From Glycine soja (taxonomy: Eukaryota > Streptophyta > Magnoliopsida > Fabales > Fabaceae): 64,000 nt of DNA. A model generated the notes under the pieces. The model was not told the origin of the DNA. It saw nothing but the letters and a program-made list of their open reading frames with translations, and ran no database searches. Numbering within the stretch: the stretch's first letter is position 1; every line of letters begins with the position of its first letter. The stretch is taken from positions 34,747,640 to 34,811,639 of the forward strand of contig NC_041016.1 in the NCBI RefSeq assembly GCF_004193775.1, written 5' to 3'. Below, piece by piece: positions 27,985 through 41,300 of this stretch. The translations under genes were made by a program, and so were the position numbers.

Positions 27985-29121
27985 TGATCGAGGCCGTACC
28001 TGAATCAAATAAATATTAAAATGCAGTAACTAGGAAGTGATCCTAGGTCGTTTCCCAACGAGCAATGATAAACCAAATGTTCATAACAGATAGTAGGAAA
28101 ATAGTAACGAATTCGGGGGGGGGGGGGTTGTTTGCTTTTGTAAATTAAACAGCGAATAGATGTGAATTAGAAAATATCAGAATTAAAACACGTTGCTTCC
28201 CCTTGATTCACAAGCAAGTCTCTTATCCTAGGTTACGAGAGTTTATGCTTTATCAGTTCAACCACTTAATCCAACCCTAAATTAAATTACTAAGCGAACG
28301 AAATTTAACATATGGCATTCATTATGTGATTAAGCAACACATACACCAATTAATCATAAACGATCATTAAGCATGAACGTAAATTAAGCGCAAAGACAAT
28401 TAATCAAGCACTAAGCATGCATGAATTAATAGCAACAAATTCAGAATAATTAGTGAAGAGGAAAAACTGATCAGAATTTAATAGTAATAATAGAACCTCA
28501 AAGAGAAGTGTGCTTGATCCTCAAGAGAAAACAACGCTGGAGACTTAGCCTTCCATTAATCAATAGAGAACGAAATTTTATTGTTAAAACGAAAAGTAAC
28601 AACTGGAATTGCAAAACGAAAAAGTGTCTAAAAGAAGAAGAGAAGCCTAAAACTCAAAACGAAAGAGGAGAGAGAGGAGAGAGCCTAAACTAGAACCTTG
28701 GTGCTGTTATATAATTTTTAGCCCCAAAGCTTACAAATCTGTTCTAAGTCCAAGCCCATAAATAAAATAAAATCTAGACAAGATAAGATAAGATAAAATA
28801 AAATCTAGATGAAATAAAATCTAAATAAGATAAGATATGATCTAGATGAAATAATATCTAGATTAGATAAAATCTAGATAAGATAAGATTTGATCTAGAT
28901 AAGATAATATTTGATAAAATTGTCTGCTCTCTTCAAGTTCAAGCCCAATTCTGGATTCAAGCCCAATTGCTTATAATTCTCCTGAAATTAAATTAAAAAC
29001 ACAAAATTAGTCCAATAGGCCCAAATGATAAAACTGCATAATTAATTTGACAATTAAGACTAATAAGTAATTAAAATGGTGCAAAAAGGGTTAAGAAATA
29101 GGAAAAAATAATGGCACATCA
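27985..29121 (-). repeat. 3' LTR of element B
   Basis: 1,137 bp. On the minus strand it begins TGATGTGCC and ends CGATCA. It contains a G-run (28117-28126) and AAGATAAGATA-type repeats at about 28770-28920. Confidence 0.88.
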
Positions 29122-30633
29122 AAACCCCCTATACTTAGCCTTTTGCACTCCTGGGCAAAATGGAACAAAGAACAAAATCCAAGGATATCAAAGAGAGACA
29201 AATAAAAACATTTACATATTTCTCAATGAACATCAAGGAATGAAAGGAATGGGTAACATCTAACATGAAGAGATCCAAAGAGTTAAGACATTCGTGGAAA
29301 TCATCCAAGCAACCCAATCATGGCAAAATAGTTAATAAGCTAAAGAATGAAAAGTGATAAAGTCTCACAAGATATACACTCTACCTCTCAAGTGTCTAGG
29401 CTACTATTTACCCTCAGAGCACCCATGAAAACCAACACCACATAAACTTAGCAAGATTCTAAAATTGACAATCAACCCATAAACACAAGCACATGAGGAT
29501 CAAAAGGTCTTTTAAGGTTGTAATGGGGCCAAGGACAAGGTAGGGAAAAATATGGAATAAGTAGCTAAATCCCAAAGGAATAGAGGAGCAATGGGGAATA
29601 AGTGCATATTAATAAAAAAAATAAGAAAACCTAAAGATAAAATTTTAAACGCAAAGAGTAGAGCCAAGAGTCTCGTCATTCTTTTTCCATTTAAGATCTT
29701 ATTCACTCAACTTTACTGCTTTTCTCTTATTTTTTTTCGAATTGATTCAACTTGAATTTATTTTGTTTGCATTTTTTTTGAACAGTAGCATTTGAGAACT
29801 AGCATATCATTTAGCAGCATGTCCAACATTTAACCCATATACAATGTACATCAGTATGGCCCAAAAATACATCATGAAGCATAGCCAACAAAACATGTTA
29901 TCCAACAAAACCCCCCACACTTATCCCCAAAACAATTCCAAAGCTCCAAAATTCCTTAAGGTTAAGGTGAGATCATGGTTTTTCACTTAAGGCTTATAAT
30001 GAGCTTCAAAACAAGGAAAGGGAAACAAGGCTCAAAAAGGCTATCAAAGGAATTAATTCAAGGTAAGTCCATTTGGCTAGAGGCTTATAAGAACAAAATT
30101 GCCTAAATCATTTCCAAATATGCATGTGAATTAGGAAGCATCAACAAGAATCAAGCCAAGGCTATTGTGCAAGCAATCAATGGGGCAAAACACACCAAAT
30201 GATTATGATGATGGATGGCTCAAATTCTCACAAAGGTGAACTTATCACTTTCAAATTGAGCTTTCAAAACTATCATGACATGTAGAGGAAAAACAAGGAT
30301 TTCAAATCACAAAATGTCAATAGACTTTTATTTTCAAAACAATTACCCATTACTTGAACATATCCTATAATTCAAAGAAAAACATGCAAAGTTGTACATG
30401 CAAATAGAATTGACCTAAAATATTAAACTAGAAACCCAACAAAACTAACAAAATTAACAAATCCAACAAAACTAGCAAAACCAAAACCAAAGAACACTCC
30501 CCCCCCATACTTAAACAACACATTGTCCTCAATGTAGCACAATTAAAAGATTAAAGGCAATTAAACCATCAAATAGAATCGGACAAATGTAATAAAATTA
30601 AAGGAGGAGATAGGAAAAGAAAAACTCCCTAAG
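29122..30633 (-). other. Non-coding 3' region of element B
   Basis: Lies between integrase and the 3' LTR. No ORF has recognisable domains. C-rich words on the plus strand at 29125, 29908 and 30500 (aaaacccccta, aaaaccccccaca, ctccccccccatacttaaa) are purine tracts on the coding strand; the first, next to the LTR, is the probable polypurine tract and the others resemble internal copies. Confidence 0.6.
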
Positions 30634-31182
30634 TCATGGTGGAGGAAGAGTAGGGTGGAGTAAGGAAGTCTCTTCCACCACTACGTCCACTAAAGAAGGG
30701 TTTGTGAGAAATGGCTTAAGTCGGTGTCCATTGACCCTGAAGCTCTTGTTTGTGGAGTCGCTTTTGATCTCAACTGTACCATAAGGAAAAACATTAGTAA
30801 CAACAAAAGGACCAATCCACTTAGACCTCAACTTACCACTCATGAGTCCAAGCCTAGAATTATACAATAACACTTTTTGCCCAACCATGAACTCCTTCTT
30901 AATTATCATGCTATCATGGAACTTCTTGGTCTTTTCTTTGTAGAACTTGGCATTCTCATACGCTTCTAGCCGGATCTCATCTAACTCACTCAGTTGCAAC
31001 TTTCTTTCCTCACCAGCTTGATGCATAGAGAAGTTGCAGGTCTTCACTGCCCAGTATCCTTTGTGCTGAATCTTCACTGGAAGATGACATGCCTTTCCAA
31101 AGACAACCCGATAAGGAGACATTCCTATGGGTGCTTTGTAGGCAGTCCGATGTGCCCAAAGAGCATCATCAAGCCTGGTACT
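30634..31182 (-). pseudogene. pol: Element B integrase C-terminus
   Basis: Continues in frame after a TGA at 31183-31185, where Trp would fit. Motifs are [29 protein letters not shown] and a tail [20 protein letters not shown], typical of Athila integrases. Translation from the first Met runs 31122-30634. Only the single stop separates it from the rest of pol. Confidence 0.82.
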
Positions 31183-33110
31183 TCAATATTTCCAGCTTGG
31201 CTGCACAATCTTCTCTAAAATTCTCTTGATCTCCCTGTTAGAAATTTTTGCCTGTCCATTGGTTTGGGGGTGGTATGGTGTGGATACCCTGTATACAACC
31301 CCGTACTTTTTAAGCAAGGCATGCATTGATTTCTTGCAAAAATGGGTTCCTTGATCACTAACGATTGCTTTAGGTACTCCAAACCTGCAAAACAGATTAG
31401 ATCTGACAAAATCTGCAACAAGCTTAGCATCATTAGTTCTAATGGGCATGACTTCCACCCATTTTGAAACATAATCAACTGCTAGGAGAATGTAAACATA
31501 ACCAAAAGAGACAGGAAAATGGCCCATGAAATCTATGCCCCAGACATCAAACACCTCATAGAATAGCATAGGTTGCTGAGGCATTTGTTGTCGCCATGTA
31601 AGTGCACTTCCTGCTCTCTGACACTGCTCACAAGTGCTACAAATCTTCCACACATCTTTAAAGATGGTGGGCCAATAAAAGCCACAGTCAAGCACTTTGC
31701 GAGCTGTCCTTTGAACTCCCAGTGCGGAAGAATGGCAAAACTGCAGGACTGAGTCAGTCTCATGATCTGGGATGCATCGTCTAATGACCTGATCACTGCA
31801 CAATTTCCACAAGTAGGCGTCATCCCAAATAAAATGCTTAGCATCACTTTTAATTTTATCTTTTTGAGCTTTAGATGCCAAGGGAGGAAAAATAAAATCA
31901 ACTAAATAATTGACAATGTTAGCAAACCAGGGAGTAGAAAGAGAATCATAAATACTATACAATATATATAAATGATCATCCGAGAAATCATCCCAAATGG
32001 GTGAGTCCTCATCAGACACATGTTCGATCCGACTCAAATGATCAACAACTAAATTTTGTGCTCCGCTCCTATCACGGATCTCCAAGTCAAACTCTTGGAG
32101 CCAGAGCATCCATCGGATCAACCTAGGCTTTGAATCAACCTTCTTCAACAAGTACTTTAAAGCTGCATGGTCAGTATAAACAATAATGTGAGTACCAAGC
32201 AAATAAGAACGAAATTTTTCAAGAGCAAAAACTGTGGCTAGTAGCTCTTTCTTAGTAGTAGTATAATTCGCTTGGGCAGCATCTAAAGTCCTAGAAGCAT
32301 AATATATCACCCTAGGCAATTTATCAATTTTCTGAGCAAGGACAACCCCCAATGCATAATTGGATGCATCACACATAAGCTCAAAATGGACTGTCCAGTC
32401 GGGTGCCTGGATGATGGGGGTGGTAGTCAGTGCTCTTTTGAGGCAATCAAAAGCCTCTTTGCATTTATCATTAAAGTCAAACTCCATCTCCTTTTGCAAC
32501 AAGTTGGATAGGGGAAGGGCTACTTTGCTAAAATCTCTTATAAAGCACCTGTAGAATCCTGCATGACCAAGAAAAGATCGCACCTCTCGCACGCAAGAGA
32601 GGTAAGGCAATTGTGAAATAAGAGAAATTTTTGCAGGATCGACTTCAATGCCCTTTTTGGAAATAATGTGGCCTAAAACTATACCTTGCTCAACCATAAA
32701 ATGACATTTTTCAAAATTTAGAACAAGGTTAGTTTCAGTGCATCTATTCAAAACCTTTTCCAAACTGTCCAAACAAATATCAAAAGAGGATCTATATACA
32801 GTGAAATCATCCATAAACACCTCTATGAAATTTTCTAAAAAATCACTAAAAATACTAATCATGCACCGCTGGAAGGTACCAGGGGCATTGCACAGGCCGA
32901 AAGGCATCCTCCTATAGGCAAAAGTGCCGAAGGGGCAGGTGAATATGGTCTTTTCCTGATCCTCAGGAGCAATAGTGATTTGCATATAACCAGAAAAACC
33001 ATCAAGGAAACAATAGTGAGATTTACCTGCCAGGCGTTCAAGCATCTGGTCAATGAATGGCAGGGGAAAATGGTCCTTTTTGGTAACCTGGTTCAGCCTC
33101 CTATAGTCGA
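31183..33110 (-). pseudogene. pol: Element B reverse transcriptase / RNase H / integrase, 5' end cut by the Sirevirus
   Basis: Open from the Sirevirus boundary at 33110 to the stop at 31183. Reverse transcriptase shows [11 protein letters not shown] and the FMDDF catalytic box. RNase H shows [16 protein letters not shown] and [11 protein letters not shown]. Integrase follows with [22 protein letters not shown] and [10 protein letters not shown]. The zinc motif lacks an expected His near [10 protein letters not shown]. The upstream part of reverse transcriptase (VQNSWRFCI) lies beyond the nested element at about 42475-42700, so the protein is split by 9.35 kb. Confidence 0.85.
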
Positions 33111-34110
33111 TGAAATTCTGATACCAATGACAGATGTCGTACCGGATGTCACGACATCACGCTTCAGAACATGCAGATGATGTTTGACAGTATGAACAGA
33201 TTAAACAAGTAAATAACACAAGAAAATTGTTAACCCAGTTCGGTGCAACGTCACCTACATCTGGGGGCTACCAAGCCAGGGAGGAAATCCACTAAAATAG
33301 TGTTAGTTCGAAGATCTAACAGCCACTGTTTACAACCTTCTCACCTAACCACTACCCGTGCAACCTCTACCTAAGAGCCACTCTTAGATATGAGAACCCC
33401 TCTCACTCCCTCTCAATCACTCTCCCGTGTTTACAAATAAATCAAAGACACACCAGAGATTGCTCTCTGAACAAAAGAGATCAACTCTACACACTCAGGT
33501 CCAACACTTGATGTTAGGGTAACATCAAGGTGGCTCACAAAACACTCAAGTCCCAAAACTCACAAAATAACTCTTCAATCCCGGACTTGGTCGAAAACTC
33601 GTGCAGCCTTCATGTTTATATAGCAGTGTGCGTATCTGGGCTGCAACAACTTGCGCTGGATAAGATCTATCATTCTCCTGAAAAATCTGCACTTAAAGAT
33701 CTAAAAGATAAAGTTTGATCTTTTAGTTTTTATCTTTAATCTCTAATCCCTGAACGAACTATTCAAGTTTGTAATTCGAACTTTAATTATCTTTTAATTC
33801 GTTCCTAAAGATAGATCGTCTAATCTGTTGCTAACTGCACAATAATCTGTTAAAGATATAACAGATTTATGTGTCCAGTATTTTCGGGCAGGATGTCCTG
33901 GACATTGTATCCGACATCGTGGATCCTGCAGCTTCAATTCTTCATTTGACATTTTATCTTGCCTTGTGCATTGTGGAGCCCAATCTGATTCCTTGACATA
34001 ACGTTGGACATCATGTGCAGCAACTCCAGCTTTCCTTCATTGTCTAAGTGCTTATGTTTTAACAAAATTTTAGCCAATCTTTTAAAACTCAGTAGAGCTA
34101 AGCACTAACA
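33111..34110 (-). repeat. 3' LTR of the Sirevirus
   Basis: 1000 bp; on the plus strand it starts TGAAATTCTGATACC and ends AGCACTAACA. Confidence 0.93.
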
Positions 34111-34635
34111 ATCTCCCCCTTTGGCAAATTTTGTCTAAAACATACTTAGACACTTCCTGAGCAGGTACGAGCAGTTATGCAAGTGGGATCAGCAACTTTC
34201 ATTATCAGAGTAATCAAGCACAGCGGTATCTGTAGTGGCGACAGCAAAATTCTGCAAGTTGCAAGTCGTTTCCAGGATGTCACGACATCTCACGTGACAT
34301 CAGCTTTCTGCTCCCCCTGTCTCCATGCTCCTACTGCTGTGAAGCAGTTCACTGCGGCAGCTTCTATCAGCTACTAGTTTTAGTAGCTTACAACAATCAT
34401 CATCAGCAGCAGTAGTATAAATACTACTCCATCATATAACTACTACTCCCCCTCAAAGTCATAAATCATGCATAATATAATATCCTACTACTCACTGCTG
34501 CTCAACATCATACATCATATATACTACTCCCCCTTTTTAGACAGAATTTGGCAAAAGTAGAATGCATGAAATTAATGTGCAAATATTACAGACCAATAAC
34601 TAGTAAAAGTAAAAGCAAAAATAAAGTTCTGATGG
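34111..34635 (-). other. Sirevirus 3' untranslated region and polypurine tract
   Basis: The first bases (plus strand atctccccctttgg, 34111-34124) are the polypurine tract on the coding strand, next to the LTR. The rest is non-coding with repeated tactactccccct words at 34422-34535. Confidence 0.7.
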
Positions 34636-36567
34636 TCATGGGGTGGCTTCAGAATCATCATCATCTGATTCTGTATCCTCTGCTGCATCTTCCTCTTCCT
34701 CAGCTGCTTCTTCTTCTTCCTCAGCTGCTTCTTCTTCTTCCTCAGCTGCTTCACCATCATCAATGCCACTGTCTGAGAGTCTTTTGATCAGGCGTTCCAG
34801 CTCCATTTTCTTCTCTGTGGTGGCTTTGATGGTTGCTTCCAGCACCTTGCATGTGTCCTTGAGTTCAGCAATCAAAGCATCCTTGGACACAGCACCTGAA
34901 GCAGCAGCTTTCCCTGATGTCGAGACAATGTCTGGGACATGTGTCCCCTCAAACAGTTTGTAATGCAAGGATAGAGCAGATTCTCTCTTCTTCACAGAGT
35001 CAGTGTAGTTTAAAATATTGGGATGTTGACTCAACATAATGCCACACAATACAGTTGGGAAGGCAATGGGTAATTTGACAGCAAAGGATTCTGAATGCTT
35101 AACAGTTTGATCAAAAATATAGTTTCCAAAATTAAATTTGGACTTGGTTCCAACAGCATACAGAAATTTACCCAAACCTGTGGCAACAGTGGAAGTATGA
35201 TTGGTGGGTACCCAGTTTGCAGCGCCAATCCTGTGCAGGATTGCATACTTCACACTTAGCTTCCCTGCAGAAAGCTTCCCTTTCTTTGGCCAATGCTGGA
35301 CTTGTTTGGCAGTGATTTCCTTGGCAATTTGATGCTCAGAAACAGCAATATCCACCACTCCTTCAGTTGGTCTGCCCAGGTATTTGTTGATTACAGCAGG
35401 GGAGAATCTAACACATTTTCCTCTGACAAACACTTTCTGATACTCATCACTCTTTCTGTTTGTTATGTCAGAGGGAATGTTGACAATGAATTCCCTGACT
35501 AGACTTTCATAGCAATCTCCCAACTTGGTGACAGTTTTCAGCAGTCCAGCAGCCTTGATGAGGTCCATGATCTCCTTGCAATCCAAGGCATCTCTTCCCA
35601 GTTCTCTTTCTAAGGCAAGTCTGCGTTGATATACAAATTTCCACCTTTCAACATTGCCAATGGAGTGGAATGAGATGTTGTCCAATGGTGCATCAGGGAC
35701 ATTTCCAGGCACCTTTTTCCCTGATTTCTTGGCCCTCTTGATGTCGGGAACATCTAGTTCGACATCATCATCAGAGTCAGATGAGGAAATTTCTTTCCTC
35801 TTCTTGGAAGGGATTGCAACTTTGCTCCATCTGGATGTGGTAGGAGTGATTGGAGTGCTCTTCTTCTGTGCCATAGTTTTGATTCGTCCAGACCTAGTAA
35901 TGGGGGTTTTTCCCTTTCTGCTTTGTAATCTTTCTGCAATGCCAGGTGCCAACTTGTTGGCAATGGGTTCCTCATCAGATTCTACTTCTTCTAGGTCAAT
36001 GAGGTCACCTGGAGCAGGTTCTGGTGCCCTTGGTGCAGGGGTCTCCTCTGTGGCTTGATCCTCTTCCTCTGTTGATTCCTCTTTACTGGATGAAGAGAGG
36101 ACTTCAGCATTTGGGGTGGAAGATGTTGGAACATCTTTATCAGCATCAGGGACAGAAACATTTGGGGTGGAAGATGTTGGAACATCTTTATCAGCATCAG
36201 GGACAGAAGCATTTTTCAAAATGCTACTCACAATACTGCGGATCTTCTTATCCATCTCCGTGTCTACTTCCCTAGGATTTGTTGCAAGGCTAGGGTTTTC
36301 AGAAGTCTTCACTCCCTGTTGTCTTTTGGGGACCAGTTTTTCAGGAACAGGGGCTGGACCAGGAATCATTTGTATGGGTTGGATATTGAATTCAAGTCGT
36401 TCCTGGTTTGATGGTGCTTTGGTGGATGAAGGAGATGATGGTACAGAGGGTGAACCAGGAGCTGAAGTTTCTTTTGGTGCGGTAGCCATGGAGAAGCAGA
36501 GCCTTTGGAGTGGTTTCGTAAATCTCTGAGAGCTGTTGGGGAATGCTGATGAAACCGAGATTACCAC
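34636..36567 (-). CDS. Sirevirus extra ORF downstream of pol, plant transposon protein domain
   Basis: A 643-residue uninterrupted frame in the same orientation as pol, between RNase H and the 3' LTR. The Met at 36489 (MATAPKETSAPG) is a likelier start than the first. The N-terminal third is Ser/Pro/Glu-rich and low in complexity, with a perfect 15-residue tandem duplication (VPDADKDVPTSSTPN). The middle (about residues 300-480), with RWKFVYQRRLALERE and GKCVRFSPAVINKYLGRP, matches what I know as the putative plant transposon protein domain. The C-terminus is a coiled-coil-like stretch then an acidic tail of EEEEEAA repeats. It occupies the place of the env-like ORF described for SIRE1, but I see no signal peptide or transmembrane helix. 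Function is unknown. Confidence 0.8.
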   Translation of the reverse strand: MVISVSSAFPNSSQRFTKPLQRLCFSMATAPKETSAPGSPSVPSSPSSTKAPSNQERLEFNIQPIQMIPGPAPVPEKLVPKRQQGVKTSENPSLATNPREVDTEMDKKIRSIVSSILKNASVPDADKDVPTSSTPNVSVPDADKDVPTSSTPNAEVLSSSSKEESTEEEDQATEETPAPRAPEPAPGDLIDLEEVESDEEPIANKLAPGIAERLQSRKGKTPITRSGRIKTMAQKKSTPITPTTSRWSKVAIPSKKRKEISSSDSDDDVELDVPDIKRAKKSGKKVPGNVPDAPLDNISFHSIGNVERWKFVYQRRLALERELGRDALDCKEIMDLIKAAGLLKTVTKLGDCYESLVREFIVNIPSDITNRKSDEYQKVFVRGKCVRFSPAVINKYLGRPTEGVVDIAVSEHQIAKEITAKQVQHWPKKGKLSAGKLSVKYAILHRIGAANWVPTNHTSTVATGLGKFLYAVGTKSKFNFGNYIFDQTVKHSESFAVKLPIAFPTVLCGIMLSQHPNILNYTDSVKKRESALSLHYKLFEGTHVPDIVSTSGKAAASGAVSKDALIAELKDTCKVLEATIKATTEKKMELERLIKRLSDSGIDDGEAAEEEEEAAEEEEEAAEEEEDAAEDTESDDDDSEATP

Positions 36568-36684
36568 GTAAATATGAGTTTGAATGAGGAATGTAGAGGG
36601 ACGTGTGAAGCAACGGTCGAATTTGTTTTGGCCCAGTAGTGAACGCGCTATTAACGTTTGAGCACGTTCAGATAAAAGTAATTG

Positions 36685-38295
36685 CTATAAATCCTCTAGC
36701 AGACAAATGCCCAGCTTGCCCCTCAGTTTTTCAAACTGATTTGCATCCAATGCCTTTGTGAAAATATCTGCTATTTGTTCCTCAGTGTCAACATGCTTCA
36801 GTGTGATAACTTTATCATCAACAAGATCTCTAATATAGTGATGTCTAATGTCAATGTGCTTGGTTCTGCTGTGTTGAACAGGATTTTTAGAAATATTAAT
36901 AGCACTCAAGTTGTCACAGTACAATGTCATGACATCTTGTTCGACATTGTACTCCTTAAGCATCTGCTTCATCCAAACTAGTTGTGAACAGCTGCTTCCT
37001 GCTGCAATATACTCTGCTTCTGCAGTAGATAGGGACACACAGTTCTGCTTCTTGCTGAACCATGAAATAAGATTGTTGCCCAAATAGAAGCATCCACCAG
37101 AAGTGCTTTTTCTGTCATCTGCACTTCCAGCCAGCATTGAATCTGAACAATGACAGTACATAATCCCATAGTCACTGGTGCCATTTACATATTTCAGAAT
37201 TCTCTTTACTTGATTCAAGTGACTTATCTTGGGATTGGCTTGATATCTTGCACAAACACCTACTGCAAAGGTGATGTCAGGTCTGCTTGCTGTTAAATAT
37301 AGTAAGCTCCCAATCATGCTTCTGTACAGACTTTGATCAACACTGGTGCCAGCTTCATCTTTTGACAGCTTCAAGTGAGTAGGTGCAGGTGTTCTTTTAT
37401 GGCTGGCATTTTCCATCCCAAACTTCTTGACAATGTTCTTTGCATACTTGCTTTGTGAGAGGAATATGGAGTCTTCCATCTGCATCACTTGGAGTCCCAG
37501 AAAATAAGTCAGCTCTCCAACAAGACTCATCTCAAATTCAGATTGCATCTGTTGGACAAAATGTCGAAGCATCTCATTCGACATCCCTCCAAACACAATG
37601 TCATCAACATATATCTGTGCTATCATCAAGTTTTCAGCATCTTGTTTGACAAAGAGAGTCTTGTCAATTCCTCCCTTCCTATACCCTTGCTGAGTAAGGA
37701 ACTCTGTTAGCCTTTCATACCAAGCTCTTGGAGCTTGCTTCAATCCATAGAGAGCCTTCTTAAGCCTGTATACATGATCTGGATGAGTTGGATCTACAAA
37801 TCCCTTTGGCTGCTCCACATAGGCTTCTTCATTCAGGTATCCATTCAGAAATGCGCTCTTCACATCCATCTGGTACAGCTTGAATTTGAGGATGCAAGCT
37901 ACACCAAGTAACAATCTGATGGACTCAAGTCTAGCAACAGGGGCGAAAGTTTCATCAAAGTCTACACCTTCAATCTGAGTGTAGCCTTGAGCAACAAGTC
38001 TGGCCTTGTTTCTGGTTATAACACCTTCTTCATTGGTTTTGTTCTTGAAGATCCACTTGGTGCCAATCACATTAGTTCCCTCGGGTCTAGGAACTAGCTC
38101 CCAAACTTCATTCCTTTTGAATTGCTCCAATTCTTCTTGCATAGCATTGATCCAGAACTCATCAGTCAGTGCCTCTTTCACGTTCTTTGGCTCAGTTTTG
38201 GAGACAAAGCATGAATTGGAGACAATCTCAATCTCCCTTGATCTTGTAGTGACTCCTCTGTTTGGATCTCCTATAATCAGCTCCTTGGGGTGCAT
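36685..38295 (-). CDS. pol: Sirevirus reverse transcriptase and RNase H
   Basis: A 536-residue frame, the C-terminal part of the gag-pol polyprotein, in the same frame as the upstream ORF and split from it only by the TAA at 38386-38388. Reverse transcriptase begins with [20 protein letters not shown] and has the YVDDIVFGG catalytic box and [13 protein letters not shown]. RNase H ends with [19 protein letters not shown] and [12 protein letters not shown]. The order integrase then reverse transcriptase is diagnostic of Ty1/copia. All catalytic Asp residues I can place are kept. Confidence 0.9.
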   Translation of the reverse strand: MHPKELIIGDPNRGVTTRSREIEIVSNSCFVSKTEPKNVKEALTDEFWINAMQEELEQFKRNEVWELVPRPEGTNVIGTKWIFKNKTNEEGVITRNKARLVAQGYTQIEGVDFDETFAPVARLESIRLLLGVACILKFKLYQMDVKSAFLNGYLNEEAYVEQPKGFVDPTHPDHVYRLKKALYGLKQAPRAWYERLTEFLTQQGYRKGGIDKTLFVKQDAENLMIAQIYVDDIVFGGMSNEMLRHFVQQMQSEFEMSLVGELTYFLGLQVMQMEDSIFLSQSKYAKNIVKKFGMENASHKRTPAPTHLKLSKDEAGTSVDQSLYRSMIGSLLYLTASRPDITFAVGVCARYQANPKISHLNQVKRILKYVNGTSDYGIMYCHCSDSMLAGSADDRKSTSGGCFYLGNNLISWFSKKQNCVSLSTAEAEYIAAGSSCSQLVWMKQMLKEYNVEQDVMTLYCDNLSAINISKNPVQHSRTKHIDIRHHYIRDLVDDKVITLKHVDTEEQIADIFTKALDANQFEKLRGKLGICLLEDL

Positions 38296-38385
38296 CTTCT
38301 GGATTCTAATGGAAGGACTCTTGTCAGGTTGATTGATGTTTGGTTCATCTGTAGCAGAATCAGAGTTTTCTGCTTTTTCTGCATT

Positions 38386-41300
38386 TTATGCACTTTTAGC
38401 TGTATCTGCTACATTGTCTCCCGATGTTCTGACATCTTCTTCGACATCCTTCTTTCTTACTTGAGTTAGATCATCAACAACCACATTGATGGATTCCATC
38501 ACAGTTCTGGTTCTGGAATTGAGTACTCTATATGCTCTGCTGTTTGTGGAGTATCCCAAGAATATTCCTGCATCACTCTTGGGATCCACCTTTCTCCTTT
38601 GCTCTCTATCTGCCAAAATGTAACATGGACTTCCAAAGATGTGGAAGTGCTTGACAGTTGGCTTCCTCCCTTTCCAGATTTCATACAGTGTGGTCGGAGT
38701 CCCTCTTCTAAGTGTGACTCTGTTGTGGATATAGCATGCTGTGTTCATGGCTTCAGCCCAGAGATTATAGGGAAGTTCTTTGGCATGAAGCATGACCCTA
38801 GCAGCTTCCTGCAAAGTCCTGTTTTTCCTTTCAACTATGCCATTTTGTTGTGGTGTAATGGCTGCAGAGAACTCATGAGTGATGCCTTCAGATGTGCAGA
38901 ATTCAGTAAACTTACTGTTTTCAAACTCTCTGCCATGGTCACTCCTAATTCTCTTGATGACACAGTCTTTTTCTCTTTGAAGTCTTAGACTCAACTCTTT
39001 GAATACTTCAAAGGTGTCTGATTTCTCTCTGATAAAGTTGACCCAGGTAAATCTGGAGAAATCATCCACAACAACATAGGCATACCTCTTTCCTCCAAGG
39101 CTTTCAACTTGCATGGGCCCCATCAAGTCCATGTGAAGTAGTTCCAGCACCCTGGAAGTGGTCTGATGTTGAAGCTTCTGGTGGGACATCTTGACTTGCT
39201 TTCCAATCTGACATTCACCACAGATTCTGCCTTCTTCTATTTTCAGATTGGGAATGCCTCTAACAGCACCTTTGTCAATGATTTTCTTCATGCCTCTTAA
39301 GTGCAGATGTCCAAATCTTTGATGCCATATTTTGACTTCATCTTCTTTGGAGGATAGACATATGGAGGAGTAACTGGTTTCTTGAGGTGTCCATAGGTAA
39401 CAGTTGTCCTTTGATCTGCTGCCCTTCATTAGAACTTCACTCTTCTCATTTGTCACCAAGCATTCTGACTTTGTGAAGTTTACATTGAATCCTTCATCAC
39501 ACAACTGACTGATGCTGATCAAGTTTGCAGTCAGTCCCTTCACCAGCAGTACTTTGTTCAGACTAGGAAGTCCATCATGGACTAGCTTTCCCATTCCAGT
39601 GATCTTTCCTTTAGAGCCATCTCCAAATGTCACATAGCTAGTGGAGCAGGGTTCAATGTTCACCAGGAATTCTTTAACTCCTGTCATGTGTCTGGAACAG
39701 CCGCTATCTAGGTACCAATCTTCCTTAGCTGATGCTCTAAGTGAAGTATGAACAACAAGACTGACAATCTTGTGTTTTGGAACCCACATCATCTTCCTTC
39801 TGCTGCTGCTACTTTGAGTTCCATGATGTGGATGGCCATGTAGATGATAGCAAAAGGGCTTTATGTGACCATACTTGCCACAGTAGTGACACCTCCACTT
39901 CTTTCTTTTGCTCCTTTTCTGCTTCGTTCCATGATGTCGAGACCGATGTTGTGACATCGTGGCTCCAGTGCTGTTTTTGGCAGGCACAAATTCTGTCATG
40001 GTTATTCTGCCAGCAGATTTATGATTAAACCCAAGTCCTCTCTGGTTTCCAACATTCTTCCCAAGCTGTAGCACCTCATCAAGCATATCTGAGCCTTTAT
40101 TCAGCATCTTTATTGATTTTGTCATGTTTTCCAGTTTAGAGTTCAGAAAACCAATTTCTCCTTTAAGCTCAGAGATTTCCTCTTCATGTGCCTCCTTCTC
40201 AGCCTCCAGATTTGCAATGACCTTCTTCAGTTGTGCTTCTTGCTGAAGGATCTTCTCACTTTTGATGCATAGTTCTCTATAGGATATAGCAAGCTCATCA
40301 AAAGTGATTTCACTATCTATATCACTTGAATCTTCAGCAGATTCAAATCTCCCAGTGAGTGCATTCACATCTCTGTCAGAATCACTTTCTTGTTCACTCT
40401 CTGTATCATCAGACCGACATACAGAAAGTCCTTTCCTCTGCTTCTTGAGATGGGTGGGACATTCAGCTTTGATGTGTCCATAGCCTTCACACCCATGGCA
40501 TTGAATTCCTTTGCTGTGACTGGGCTTTTCATCTGACTTTTTCTGGTATTCACTACCTTTCCTGATGTCGAAAGGGATGTTCCGGACATGTGGTTTCTGC
40601 CTCCTGTCCATTCTGTTCAGCACTTTGTTGAACTGTTTTCCAAGGAGCACAACTGCGTTAGTCAGACCTTCATCAGTATCCAGGTCATACTCATCTTCTT
40701 CTCCTTCATCATTGGACACGAACGCCAGGTTCTTGCTCTTCTTTTCAGTCCTATCCGAGAGTCCTAGCTCAAAGGTTTGAAGGGAACCAATGAGTTCATC
40801 TACTCTCATGTTGCAAATGTCTTGGGCCTCCTCTATTGCAGTGACTTTCATGTCAAATCTCTTAGGCAAAGATCTGAGGATCTTTCTCACCAGCTTTTCA
40901 TCTGTCATCCTTTCTCCCAAGGCAGTGCAAGCATTGGCAATTTCAAGAATGTTCATGTGGAAGTCATGAATACACTCTTCCTCCTTCATCTTCAGATTTT
41001 CGAATTTTGTAGCCAATAGTTGCAATCTGGACATCTTCACTTTGGAGGTTCCTTCATGAGTGGTTTTCAGGATCTCCCATGCATCCTTGGCCACTGTGCA
41101 TGTGTTGATCAGTCTGAAGATATTCTTGTCAACTCCATTGAATAGGGCATTCAAGGCTTTGGAGTTTCCAAGTGCCAATTCGTCTTCTTCTTTTGTCCAG
41201 TCTTCTTCTGGCTTCAATCCATCAGTGGGCTTTCCTTCTGTGTCCAGCATCTTGGGATGTTCCCAGCCTTTGATGACAGCTTTCCAGGTTCTGCTATCCA

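Noticed and set aside
34643..34963. Plus-strand Ser-rich ORF
   Set aside because: Shadow of the Glu-rich tail of the Sirevirus extra ORF on the opposite strand.
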